Positions 7,801-16,061 are shown, numbered from the stretch's first letter. The stretch is DNA of 64,000 bases from Prevotella communis (GCF_022024175.1 NZ_CP091794.1:1240001-1304000), one strand, 5' to 3'. The notes: generated by a model from the letters alone, not told the origin. Numbers and translations are program-made.

Positions 7801-8472
7801 ATGGATAATGTTCCTTCATCAACTAGAAATAACACTATTTCTGTCAGAAGCTTTTTGAAAGCAGCTGCGTCTGCAACAACTTTGGGTGCTGCGATTGTGA
7901 GTTATATGAATGAGGAGCAAACAAGGAATATAGAAGACACCCTGCAAAAGCATCAAGAACAACTTGACATGTTGAAAGAAATAGTAATTGGTGAACTATA
8001 TGTCAACAGAGAAAGGTATTTGGAAGATTTGAAAATGGTTTTGCAAAAGGCTAAAGATGAAGCTAATGAAGAAAAACGACGATTATATGCATCATACTTA
8101 ACGGCATGTTGTCATCCTGATAACGTTGAGCAAGGAAATAAACGCATACTTCTTGATTTAGTCGAGAAAATTGATTTTACTGGTGTGCGAATTTTGAAGG
8201 ACTTGACAACTCATTTCAATGGGAGAGAAGCAGTCGAACACTTCTCTCATATATTTGAAGAGAAGTTGAGCAAGAACGATATCAAGGTTCAGTTAGACTA
8301 TCTTACATCGTATCGAATTATTGAACAATGTAGCCAAGAGGAAATTGACGGATTTTTTAGAAGTCGTGGAAATATAAAAATGAGAACGAGAGCTCCTCGT
8401 ATAATGCTTTTCTATAAGCGCACTGTACTAGGGGACAATCTGTATAATTTCATTTCAAAAGGTATTGTGTAG
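7801..8472 (+). CDS. Unrecognised coiled-coil protein within the RM operon
   Basis: A 223-residue protein I do not recognise. Residues 17-35 (FLKAAASATTLGAAIVSYM) are moderately hydrophobic and could be a membrane or amphipathic helix. Residues 36-95 are charged and predicted coiled coil (EEQTRNIEDTLQKHQEQL onward). A compact C-terminal part with Leu/Ile-rich helices follows (ILLDLVEKIDFTGVRILKDL). It starts 12 bases after the endonuclease and ends 4 bases before vsr, so it is co-transcribed with the RM system. The pattern EEKRRLYASYL followed by a helical pair resembles several poorly described phage-defence or phage-related proteins, but only weakly. Confidence 0.75.
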   Translation: MDNVPSSTRNNTISVRSFLKAAASATTLGAAIVSYMNEEQTRNIEDTLQKHQEQLDMLKEIVIGELYVNRERYLEDLKMVLQKAKDEANEEKRRLYASYLTACCHPDNVEQGNKRILLDLVEKIDFTGVRILKDLTTHFNGREAVEHFSHIFEEKLSKNDIKVQLDYLTSYRIIEQCSQEEIDGFFRSRGNIKMRTRAPRIMLFYKRTVLGDNLYNFISKGIV

Positions 8473-8476
8473 CGAT

Positions 8477-9004
8477 ATGGATTATCTCTCACCACAGCAG
8501 CGCAGCAAAAATATGGCGGCAATCCGAAGTAAGAATACGAAGCCAGAAATGATTGTGCGACGTGGCTTGTGGAAACGTGGGTTTAGGTATCGCTTAAATC
8601 ACAAACGATTGCCTGGGCATCCTGATTTGGTGCTGAGAAAATACAGGACTTGCATCTTCATTAACGGTTGTTTCTGGCATGGTCATCTTGTGGATTCAAA
8701 GACTATGGAGAGCTCAGTTTGTTGCAAGATACCAACAACAAATCATGATTTCTGGGTGGCAAAGATTCGCAGGAATAAGGAGCGCGATAAGGATGAACAG
8801 CGGAAACTGGCAGAAATGGGCTGGCATTGCATCAGTGTTTGGGAATGTGAGTTGAAACCTAAACAGAGAGAACTGACATTGGATTCAATAGCATATACGT
8901 TAAATCATATTTGGTTACAGGATCATGGTGCCAAGAGTATATCTTACCCTCAATTGAAGGAAGAGGACGTGAAGATGCCAATGGCAGCGGAAAATGAGTT
9001 ATAG
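8477..9004 (+). CDS. vsr: Very short patch repair endonuclease
   Basis: Nicks next to T:G mismatches that arise when 5-methylcytosine deaminates, starting repair back to C:G. The 175-residue protein opens with the family signature LSPQQRSKNMAAIRSKNTKPE. It carries GHPDLVLRKYRTCIFINGC and FWHGH, with the Asp and His residues of the Vsr active site. I chose the ATG at 8477, four bases after the preceding stop; a TTG at 8465 would overlap that gene. Vsr beside a C5 methyltransferase is a standard pairing and supports the 5mC assignment. Confidence 0.93.
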   Translation: MDYLSPQQRSKNMAAIRSKNTKPEMIVRRGLWKRGFRYRLNHKRLPGHPDLVLRKYRTCIFINGCFWHGHLVDSKTMESSVCCKIPTTNHDFWVAKIRRNKERDKDEQRKLAEMGWHCISVWECELKPKQRELTLDSIAYTLNHIWLQDHGAKSISYPQLKEEDVKMPMAAENEL

Positions 9005-9149
9005 GTTATGGCATACGTTATATGATGTTTATCGCGCCCTTGTTAAATTTGTAATGGGCATGTTGCCTGACTTTTTCCTCCATTTGCGAACTATATTATT
9101 CTATATTCAGAAAAGTGCGATGTGAATCGTAGATTTATATATGATAAAT

Positions 9150-9180
9150 TTTGGCGCGTAAGGAAATTTTTGTAATTTCG
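9150..9180 (+). promoter_or_regulatory. Promoter for the HIRAN-like/Fic cluster
   Basis: TTTG at 9150-9153 and TAATTTCG at 9173-9180 with a 19-bp spacer. The -7 box has one change from TAnnTTTG. The ATG follows 10 bases later, so the leader is very short. Confidence 0.55.
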
Positions 9181-9190
9181 CAGCTCGGAT

Positions 9191-10492
9191 ATGCAGATAG
9201 TCAGAATACACATTGTTGCATTGCCATATTATGACGTAGGTGAGTGTTTGGTCGAGTTTTTGGCAGAGGCACAGGGGCGAGTTATGACGTTGCGCCCTGA
9301 CCCGGCTAACGACTATGATGTGAATGCCGTTTGTGCCTACGACTGGCAGGGGAGGCATGTAGGCTATGTGGCCTCGCACGACCTGAAGGAAACTTGGCAG
9401 ACACTGCGCGGTAGCGGCAGGAAGTCGTTGCGTGGACATGTTGTAGAGGTGAACAGCGAGCATAAGTGTGTGGTGTTTGAGTGCCATGTAGAGACGTTGG
9501 GCGAGGTGGGTGAGTTGTACCCTACGGCCTCGTATCAGGCATGGAAGTACACTGGCCCCATGCTGAAACTTACAGCGGAGATGGCGTCGCTGGACTATAT
9601 GATGGACGAGATCAACGAGCGACTAGATGAGTATGAGGATTGGAGCGATGAGGACAGGGAGGACTTTGAGACGCTGACGGAAAGGTTCTGTCTGATGTCG
9701 CGCTACGACCTGAGTGGCGAAATGAGTGATTTCCGTCGCCGTTTGTGCTTGAAACTAATAGGTATCGCTGGCAGCCGATTCGACGGCCTCGTGGAAAATT
9801 TGAAGATGGCTTTCGGGCGAACAGGGCGAGAGGTGCATGGCGGCGAGGTGCTGTACTACTGGATGCACATCATCTCAGAGCCGAAGACCATCAAACCATT
9901 GTTGGCTTGCCGCCATGAATATGATGTGGAAAAGGTACGAAGGGAGTTGGAGGCTTTTCCTGAGTCGATGTTCGAGCGGTGGCTGGAGAACAAGGAACAT
10001 TTTATGGCAAGGCTGCTCTATATGCACATACCTCGCAGGGTGTTGTGGCAACTGGTGTCTGGTATTGCCTTCTACGAGGCAGTAAAGACGCGTGAACTTG
10101 TACAAAACGACGAATATGAAATCCTAGTCGAACGCATTCTTCAGTTGCCCACGGTGGAGCTGCAATATGAAGCATACCAACAGATAACGGCCCTGCTAAC
10201 AGGCACGGCTTGGGACGAGAAAGCCGCCGAGTTACTCGAAAAAATGTTTGCCAAAGTGAAAGAGCAGAAGGACAGGCAACATAAGATGGATGAGGCTGTG
10301 AAGAAAAGTTTGGAAGAGCCTAGAACCCAGAATTTCTATGGCGATAAGAACGAGTTTCAAGATGGAGGGCAGATGCTGAAGATGGTCATACCTCAGGGCA
10401 CAGACCCAGCTAAGATAGCTGCATGTATAGCTGAACAGCAGCAGGCTCTGCTGGAGCAAAAGGAGAATAAAAAAACGAAGAAATATGTATAA
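9191..10492 (+). CDS. HIRAN-like N-terminal domain protein with GDK-motif tail
   Basis: A 433-residue protein. Residues 1-100 resemble a HIRAN domain (LRPDPANDYDVNAVCAYDWQ, then GRHVGYVASHDL), a fold known to bind DNA ends or single strands. The middle is helical and rich in acidic and aromatic residues, with no family I recognise. Residues 384-399 carry GDKNEFQDGGQMLKMV, which matches residues 10-25 of the protein encoded at 11495-12160 position by position. The last eight codons overlap the Fic gene by 8 bases, so the two are translationally coupled. The function is unknown; a DNA-damage or defence role is only a guess from HIRAN. Confidence 0.7.
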   Translation: MQIVRIHIVALPYYDVGECLVEFLAEAQGRVMTLRPDPANDYDVNAVCAYDWQGRHVGYVASHDLKETWQTLRGSGRKSLRGHVVEVNSEHKCVVFECHVETLGEVGELYPTASYQAWKYTGPMLKLTAEMASLDYMMDEINERLDEYEDWSDEDREDFETLTERFCLMSRYDLSGEMSDFRRRLCLKLIGIAGSRFDGLVENLKMAFGRTGREVHGGEVLYYWMHIISEPKTIKPLLACRHEYDVEKVRRELEAFPESMFERWLENKEHFMARLLYMHIPRRVLWQLVSGIAFYEAVKTRELVQNDEYEILVERILQLPTVELQYEAYQQITALLTGTAWDEKAAELLEKMFAKVKEQKDRQHKMDEAVKKSLEEPRTQNFYGDKNEFQDGGQMLKMVIPQGTDPAKIAACIAEQQQALLEQKENKKTKKYV

Positions 10493-11489
10493 ACCACCAT
10501 TTTCTATAACGACGGAGATGCTGCATTTGGTATCACAGATATCAGAGCAGATAGGTATGATTATCACTCGCTTGGGAGATCAAACACCATCACCTCAATT
10601 GCGTAAGAAAAACCAGATAAAGACCATTCATTCGTCGCTGGCCATTGAGCATAACAGCCTTTCACTGAAACAGGTGACTGATATAGTAGATGGTAAGCAC
10701 GTGCTCGGTGCACCTGATGAGATACAGGAGGTAAAGAACGCTATTGAGACCTATCACCTGATGCATAAGTTGGATGCTTTCAATGAGAAGGATATGCTGA
10801 AGGCTCATGGGCTGATGATGAAAGACTTGGTGAAACAAGCAGGACACTACCGTCAGGAAGGTGTGGGTGTGTTTGATGGGAATGGAAACTGCTTTCACAT
10901 GGCTCCACCAGCCGACAGAGTGCCACAGTTGATGAGTGACCTGTTCGACTGGGTTAAAACAACGGATGCTCATCCTCTTATTTACTCGTGTGTGTTTCAC
11001 TATGAATTTGAGTTTATTCATCCGTTTATTGACGGTAACGGACGTATGGGGCGTTTCTGGCAAACGATGTTGCTCTCTCGTTGGAAAGGCATCTTTGCAT
11101 GGCTTCCTGTAGAGACCATCGTAAAGGAACATCAGCAAGAATACTACAATGTGATAGCCCGATGCGACGCAGCAGGAGAGAGCAGCCAGTTCGTGGAGTT
11201 TATGCTTCGCTGTTTGCTGGATGCAATGGAAAAGTATGAGGATGTAGATGAGGAAGTGCAGGATAAAGTGCAGGATAAAGTGCAGGATAAATTCCCCGAG
11301 GTATCTAAGCCGACATGGGATGTCTATGATATTATCCACAAGAATCCCAAGGCTACGGTGACCACTATTTGTGAACAACTTGGTCTGAAGGAGAGACAGG
11401 TGTACAAGCATATATCTATATTGAAGTCATTAGGTATTATAGTGCGTGTTGGTAGCAACAAGACTGGATACTGGAAGACTAATCTTTAA
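10485..11489 (+). CDS. Fic-family protein with C-terminal winged helix
   Basis: A Fic-fold enzyme, probably transferring AMP to a target protein hydroxyl. The 334-residue protein has the full active-site motif HPFIDGNGRMGR (179-190, His179). A possible inhibitory helix near the N-terminus reads SLAIEHN (Ser51, Glu55), with His in place of the usual Gly after Glu. Residues 258-269 are three exact VQDK repeats linking to a C-terminal HTH (TVTTICEQLGLKERQVYKHI). It overlaps the HIRAN-like gene by 8 bases and the next gene starts 5 bases after it. The HTH suggests DNA binding, as in other Fic-HTH proteins that act as toxins or regulators. Confidence 0.9.
   Translation: MYKPPFSITTEMLHLVSQISEQIGMIITRLGDQTPSPQLRKKNQIKTIHSSLAIEHNSLSLKQVTDIVDGKHVLGAPDEIQEVKNAIETYHLMHKLDAFNEKDMLKAHGLMMKDLVKQAGHYRQEGVGVFDGNGNCFHMAPPADRVPQLMSDLFDWVKTTDAHPLIYSCVFHYEFEFIHPFIDGNGRMGRFWQTMLLSRWKGIFAWLPVETIVKEHQQEYYNVIARCDAAGESSQFVEFMLRCLLDAMEKYEDVDEEVQDKVQDKVQDKFPEVSKPTWDVYDIIHKNPKATVTTICEQLGLKERQVYKHISILKSLGIIVRVGSNKTGYWKTNL
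11256..11291 (+). repeat. Three exact 12-bp tandem repeats inside fic
   Basis: GTGCAGGATAAA is repeated three times, encoding VQDK x3 between the Fic domain and the winged helix. Copy number can change without shifting the frame. Confidence 0.9.
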
Positions 11490-11494
11490 TAACA

Positions 11495-12160
11495 ATGAGT
11501 GATACGAAGGAATATATCAAGGGCGATAAGCATGTGCACCAGGCTGGGAGCATCATGTTTAAGTTCGTACAATATAATGTACCTGAGCAGAAGGGCGACT
11601 GGAAACAGCAGGAGGAAAAGGAAGCAGAGGAACTGGAGAAGGAGTTTGCCGACTTTGAGGAGGTGGTGGACGAAACGGCTGAGGTCGATGCTCCTAAGGT
11701 AAAGGTAAGGCTAGAGTTGCCTCCTGCCGATGTGTTTGTGAACAGGGTGAAGGACATTGTGATGGAGGCTGCTAAGAAGAATGGCGAGACCATCAAAACC
11801 AATACCAGAGCATGGCAGGGTGAGTATGTTTTCTTTGTGGACGGCCAGCGCATTGCGAAGATGATGGATGATTTGAGGAAGAACTATGAGACAAAAATCA
11901 ATGAATTTCTCAGCACTGCCTCAAAATATGATGGTGTGATGATTGTGGCTCCCTTTGTCGGAAAACTGCTACAGATAGAAGAGCTGAGGGCGCGCGCCCT
12001 GCAGTTTACTGACATGGAGTTTGCTTTCGCACCTTATTATAATAAACCTGCCAGCGCTGTGAAGCGTATGAGCAATAAGTTGGATTCGGCTGAGGCAAAT
12101 ATGCTTTTTGGACTGCTTCAGGGGATGCTAAAGAAGTATTCTAAGACTGAATCCACTTGA
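11495..12160 (+). CDS. Unrecognised GDK-motif partner protein
   Basis: A 221-residue soluble protein I do not recognise. Residues 10-25 read GDKHVHQAGSIMFKFV, which aligns with the tail of the HIRAN-like protein as GDKxxxQxGxxMxKxV. Residues 34-65 are highly charged (KQQEEKEAEELEKEFADFEE), probably a helical linker. A C-terminal globular part follows (WQGEYVFFVDGQRIAKMMDDL onward). It is the third gene of the HIRAN-like/Fic cluster, 5 bases after fic. The shared motif on both sides of fic suggests the two proteins bind the same partner or each other. Confidence 0.75.
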   Translation: MSDTKEYIKGDKHVHQAGSIMFKFVQYNVPEQKGDWKQQEEKEAEELEKEFADFEEVVDETAEVDAPKVKVRLELPPADVFVNRVKDIVMEAAKKNGETIKTNTRAWQGEYVFFVDGQRIAKMMDDLRKNYETKINEFLSTASKYDGVMIVAPFVGKLLQIEELRARALQFTDMEFAFAPYYNKPASAVKRMSNKLDSAEANMLFGLLQGMLKKYSKTEST

Positions 12161-12177
12161 ATCCACCTGAATCCACT
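12148..12177 (+). repeat. Three 10-bp tandem repeats at a gene end
   Basis: TGAATCCACT, TGAATCCACC, TGAATCCACT. The second unit supplies the TGA stop of the preceding gene, so each unit offers a stop in a different frame. Confidence 0.85.
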
Positions 12178-12283
12178 TTTAGAAATATTGGCGGATTTAG
12201 CTAAATAATTATAAACCAATGGATTAGCTGAATATTAATTATTTTAGGGAAGACTTGTAAATCTGGAACTGGATTTAGAATCT

Positions 12284-12327
12284 TTGCCAACGGAAATCAG
12301 AAATGACGACCGTTGGCAATTTTTTTT
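12284..12327 (+). terminator. Terminator of the HIRAN-like/Fic cluster
   Basis: TTGCCAACGG (12284-12293) and CCGTTGGCAA (12310-12319) form a perfect 10-bp stem, followed by eight T. It lies 27 bases before the next gene, so it could also act as a conditional barrier for that gene. Confidence 0.85.
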
Positions 12328-12353
12328 GTATTACTTAATAAAGTTTTGGATTT

Positions 12354-12794
12354 ATGACAAAGACAGTCATGTTGGAAGCTACAACAACAGAAATCAGTAG
12401 CACAGAAGAGCAGCATTATGAGTTTATCAAAATGATGGAGTGTCTTGCTCCATGGAAAGAGAAAACCAATGATGAGGAATCTATCGGTTCGTGGGAAACT
12501 ACAATGGCCACGAGGATGATGCTGAAGCTGTTGGAACTCTGGTTGACAGAGGATAGCCGCGAGCGCATAGAACAGATGCTCGAATACTATCACCCTCTGG
12601 ATCGTGCGGCAATGGCGTATGCCTTGGTGGTCTATGTGATGACTGGCACGAAGATGATGCTGAAGAACGGAGCGGCTAACCAGCACTATAGGACCATCTG
12701 CAAGATGCTGAGGGAGGATATGCCGCAGCTGATGTTTGCAAACCATATGAAGTACATGATGCGCACGTATGGACCTAAGAAGATTAAACATTAA
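12354..12794 (+). CDS. Hypothetical protein, 146 aa
   Basis: Not recognised. It is a soluble, strongly helical protein rich in Met and Glu, with no signal peptide or membrane segment. Visible segments are WETTMATRMMLKLLELWL and DRAAMAYALVVYVMTGTKMM. It lies between a terminator and a repeat-rich gap upstream of the DUF3987 gene. Plus-strand codon use is like that of the neighbours, which supports it as a real gene. Its last codons take part in a 14-bp direct repeat. Confidence 0.65.
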   Translation: MTKTVMLEATTTEISSTEEQHYEFIKMMECLAPWKEKTNDEESIGSWETTMATRMMLKLLELWLTEDSRERIEQMLEYYHPLDRAAMAYALVVYVMTGTKMMLKNGAANQHYRTICKMLREDMPQLMFANHMKYMMRTYGPKKIKH

Positions 12795-12832
12795 AGATTA
12801 AACATTCTTGGCGGAGCCAAGCGGCAAAGCCG
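12780..12832. repeat. Direct repeat and two mini-hairpins in a short intergenic gap
   Basis: AAGATTAAACATT occurs twice in tandem across the preceding stop codon. Then come CTTGGC-GGA-GCCAAG (12807-12821) and CGGC-AAA-GCCG (12822-12832), two adjacent hairpins without a T-run. The remainder up to 12933 shows nothing clear. Confidence 0.6.
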
Positions 12833-12933
12833 AGCGAAACATTAACCGAGTCGGAGGATGAGCGTGGAAATGTGTACGTACGAATTGAGCTCAAACTAAA
12901 ACCCGCTTTCCAAAACTCATAATTCGACAACAA

Positions 12934-13266
12934 ATGAAGAAGTATATTTTTGTATTGAACGCCATTGAGCTGTTGGCTCAGCTGATGAATGGCAAGAGAG
13001 TGGAAGGTGTTCTGTATATGGATCAGAACACAGGTAAACTGACCTTTAAGGCGTACAACCGTCAGGCGCGGGTGCGTGAGAAGGACCGTCTGGTGAAGAA
13101 GTTGCCCTGGGGATGGGTGAAGGAGTCAATGCAACGCGTCAAGGTTTTTGGCAGTTTCCCCAAGGAGTACAGTACGGCTCAGGTAATGGGACTCTTAGAG
13201 GAGCATACCAAGGAGGCAAAGAACGCCTTGATTGACAGGGAGTTGGATATGATAGAATTTTGTTGA
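12934..13266 (+). CDS. Hypothetical protein, 110 aa, upstream of DUF3987 gene
   Basis: A small basic protein I do not recognise by name. It opens MKKYIFVLNAIELLAQLMNG and continues with beta-like segments (VEGVLYMDQNTGKLTFKAYN) and a basic middle (RVREKDRLVKKLPWGWVKES). It has no signal peptide. It lies 35 bases before the BT4734/DUF3987 gene on the same strand, so the two are likely co-expressed. A nucleic-acid-binding role would fit its charge but is unproved. Confidence 0.65.
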   Translation: MKKYIFVLNAIELLAQLMNGKRVEGVLYMDQNTGKLTFKAYNRQARVREKDRLVKKLPWGWVKESMQRVKVFGSFPKEYSTAQVMGLLEEHTKEAKNALIDRELDMIEFC

Positions 13267-13301
13267 ACCTGATTCACTGACCTTCAAACACTTTAGAACG
13301 A

Positions 13302-15986
13302 ATGTTTACATATCAGAAAGATACTAAGAGCCTTTTTGTCGCCGAGTGCGGCAAAAAGGACTTCTGGAGGGAGATTCGCAAGTCGTCTACAGCCTTTAAT
13401 ATCGATACGCGCAGGGCGATTCTGCATGCTGTCGAGACCAACGATGAAGAGGCTATGCAGAAATGGGCCGAGCATACTGACTTCCAGAAATTTATGCTCA
13501 AGACGATTCGTGATTTGAAGACCAAGACAGGCAAGGAGAAGTGGCAGAAGAAGCCGCTCGACAAGAAACTGCTGGCATGGGCTGAAGACCTTAAGAAATC
13601 GCTGACGGCATTCCAGTTCTGCTGCTATCAGTTTGATGAGGCTACGGTGAAGACCAGGGACGGTAAGACCAAGAAAGGCCCTAGGCGCGTGCTGAAAGGC
13701 TGCCATCTGAACGGACTGGTGATGCTGGATATCGACCATGTAGACGACCCCATGGAGGTGTGGGAAAAACTGCAGAAATGCGAGGCGCTGATGGCGCGCG
13801 TGGTATTGGTACATATCACCAGCAGCGGGCATGGCATACGTATTATCTTCATAGCCGACAGGCAGATTGGTAACCTGGCAGATAATCAGATATCGTTTGC
13901 TGCCGTGCTGGGCTATTCGCCAGATCAGAGCTGCATAGATGCCACTCGCAACTCGTTTGCTCCCAAGGAAGACGAGATACTGTTTATTGACGAAGAACGA
14001 CTTTTTACCTATTATGATGAAGAATTTGACAAGGAGTACACGCCCATGTATCGTGACAAGAAAACGCAGCCGCTGCATCATGAATTTACAACTTCTGCCG
14101 ACCAACCATTGAGCGAGGAAAGTGGTCAGGCTCAAGAGCAAGGACTATCTACGCCCCTCTCTCGCAGAGAAAGGCTACGGGTAGGCGCGACAGCGGGAAT
14201 GAGGATGGGGGAGAGTCTTTGGCGCGGCTATGAAATACAGCCTATCATTGATGCCCGCTTTGCAGAGAAACTACCATGCGCAACAGACAGCAATCGCCAT
14301 AAAGAATCACTAAAGCTGGCAACCGACCTGCTGCTTATGCTTGATGGCGATAAGGCTCTGGTGCAACGTATCGTGGAGGCGCAGACGTGGGTGCAGGAAA
14401 TCATCGATGAGCGAAACGAGAACGTGGCGCAGACGGTGGAGAGTGCAGCCAGTTGTATTGCTGAAAAGGAAAAGAAATACACAAATTGTCTGCCCTCAAA
14501 GGCCATGCTCGCCGCGATTCAGGAGGTCACAGGCAAGACGTATCAGGAAATCACGAAAGCACAGACACAGAAGGCAGTGACGCTGAAGGATGATGACATG
14601 AGCCGTTGGCTTTGGGACTGGGGAGAGCAGATTGAAGCCCTGATGCCTGAATACCCATTGCTGCGTGACATCTGCAAAGGCTTGAAGCGCAACCAGTATC
14701 CTGCGGCGATGTTCGTGGCTGGCGGTCTGTTGATGACCTTGATGACAAGGTGTACTTACAGATTTTATCATCGCCCTGAGGAACTTCGTCGTCTGAATAA
14801 CTCGACGCTGATTATTGGCGACCCTGCAAGTGGTAAGAGCTTTGCTACACGTTTGTTTAAGCTATTGGCTTCGCCCATCGTGGCGGCCGATAAGGTGGGC
14901 AAGGAAGCTATCAACGCCTATCGTGAGCAGATGCGTACCAAGGGTGCCAACAAGGAGAAGCCGAAGAAGCCGAAAGTGGTGGTCAGGGTGCATCCGGCGC
15001 GAACCAGTAACGCCCAGTTTATTCAGGATATGGTGAACTCGGTGGAGAATGTGGACGGCGAGGATATGCAGCTTCACATGCTGACCTTCGACACGGAGTT
15101 GGACAACACGGTGAGCGTACAGAAGGGCGGCTCCTGGATTGACAAGTTCTCAATGGAACTCAAGGCCTTCCATAATGAGGAAGACGGTCAGGCGTATTCG
15201 AACAACGACTCCATCCTGCAGGACTTCATCGTGACGTGGAACTTCATCTACACGGGCACACCTATCGCGCTGAAGAAGAAGGTGAACGAGCAGAACTTCG
15301 GCTCTGGTCTCGCAACCCGCCTCACCTGCATCCCTCTGCCTGCCACCAACTTCGAGATGATGAGTCGTGAATCTACTGTTGATTACGATAGCGACAACCG
15401 TCTGAAGGAGTGGGCTGCGAAACTGGACAAGATGAAGGGCGAGTTGACCGTTCAGAAGATCGTCGATGAACTCTACGACTGGACAGCTCGTCGCATGGCT
15501 GATGCGGCAGAGAACGACTCTAAAGCCGACGAGATGCTCTTGAAGCGCTGCGCCTATCATGGCCTGAACTTCTCTGCACCATTCATCGTGATGCGCCACT
15601 GGGACAAGATGCATCAGGACGGCAACTATTGGTGCGGTGAGTTCGAGACGGATGAGGTAGACTGGAAACTCGCAGAACTCATCGTCAACATCCAGTACGC
15701 CTGTCAGCGCCACTACTTTGGAGCCATGGCCGAGGCCTACTTTGACAACAAGTTGAAGGATGCTTCAGTCAATGTGCAGCGCAAGCAGAAGACGTATGAG
15801 GGTTTCGCCCGACTGCCAGAGGAGTTTACCAATGAGGACGTGATGCGTTGTTTCAACCTCGCAAACACATCGTCTGCCAGAGGGAAGGTTCGTCGTCTGA
15901 TTCGCGACCATCTAGTAGAGAAAATTCGCGAGGAGCGAGGCACAGAACCTGCCCTATATCATAAGACGGGAACCATCCTCCTTTAA
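13302..15986 (+). CDS. BT4734/VirE-N and DUF3987 primase-helicase-like protein
   Basis: An 894-residue protein with two parts. Residues 1-250 look like the BT4734/VirE-N region (GLVMLDIDHVDDP and VLVHITSSGHGIRIIF), related to archaeo-eukaryotic primase-type folds. Residues 430-800 look like DUF3987, with a Walker A loop GDPASGKSFATRLF and a later TFDTELDNTV segment. Such proteins recur in Bacteroidales next to HU-like and smalltalk genes, and the replication or mobility role is inferred. Residues about 283-306 (STPLSRRERLRVGATAGMRM) are encoded by a repeat-like DNA insert in the inter-domain linker. A 48-bp repeat follows the stop directly. Confidence 0.82.
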   Translation: MFTYQKDTKSLFVAECGKKDFWREIRKSSTAFNIDTRRAILHAVETNDEEAMQKWAEHTDFQKFMLKTIRDLKTKTGKEKWQKKPLDKKLLAWAEDLKKSLTAFQFCCYQFDEATVKTRDGKTKKGPRRVLKGCHLNGLVMLDIDHVDDPMEVWEKLQKCEALMARVVLVHITSSGHGIRIIFIADRQIGNLADNQISFAAVLGYSPDQSCIDATRNSFAPKEDEILFIDEERLFTYYDEEFDKEYTPMYRDKKTQPLHHEFTTSADQPLSEESGQAQEQGLSTPLSRRERLRVGATAGMRMGESLWRGYEIQPIIDARFAEKLPCATDSNRHKESLKLATDLLLMLDGDKALVQRIVEAQTWVQEIIDERNENVAQTVESAASCIAEKEKKYTNCLPSKAMLAAIQEVTGKTYQEITKAQTQKAVTLKDDDMSRWLWDWGEQIEALMPEYPLLRDICKGLKRNQYPAAMFVAGGLLMTLMTRCTYRFYHRPEELRRLNNSTLIIGDPASGKSFATRLFKLLASPIVAADKVGKEAINAYREQMRTKGANKEKPKKPKVVVRVHPARTSNAQFIQDMVNSVENVDGEDMQLHMLTFDTELDNTVSVQKGGSWIDKFSMELKAFHNEEDGQAYSNNDSILQDFIVTWNFIYTGTPIALKKKVNEQNFGSGLATRLTCIPLPATNFEMMSRESTVDYDSDNRLKEWAAKLDKMKGELTVQKIVDELYDWTARRMADAAENDSKADEMLLKRCAYHGLNFSAPFIVMRHWDKMHQDGNYWCGEFETDEVDWKLAELIVNIQYACQRHYFGAMAEAYFDNKLKDASVNVQRKQKTYEGFARLPEEFTNEDVMRCFNLANTSSARGKVRRLIRDHLVEKIREERGTEPALYHKTGTILL
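14148..14216. repeat. Dispersed-repeat-like insert within the DUF3987 gene
   Basis: A CT-rich/GA-rich segment starting CTACGCCCCTCTCTCGCAG and ending ATGGGGGAGAG. It keeps the frame and encodes an Arg/Gly-rich stretch unlike the surrounding protein. It looks like an intergenic REP-type repeat that has entered the coding sequence. Confidence 0.5.
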
Positions 15987-15989
15987 TAA

Positions 15990-16037
15990 TTCTAGGCGCG
16001 TCGGCGTTTCGGCGTTTCGGCGTGCCATTTGGAAAAT
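15990..16037. repeat. 48-bp island repeat, copy 2
   Basis: Matches 44 of 48 positions of the copy at 4767-4814 in the same orientation. It lies between the DUF3987 stop and the P5-like gene. Confidence 0.85.
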
Positions 16038-16061
16038 TCATAAACAATAAAATACATAATT

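Noticed and set aside
8465..9004. TTG start for vsr at 8465
   Set aside because: It overlaps the preceding stop and adds residues not seen in Vsr; the ATG at 8477 fits better.
12284..12327. Riboswitch before the 146-aa gene
   Set aside because: Only a single perfect stem with a T-run is seen, no aptamer-like structure; a plain terminator explains it.
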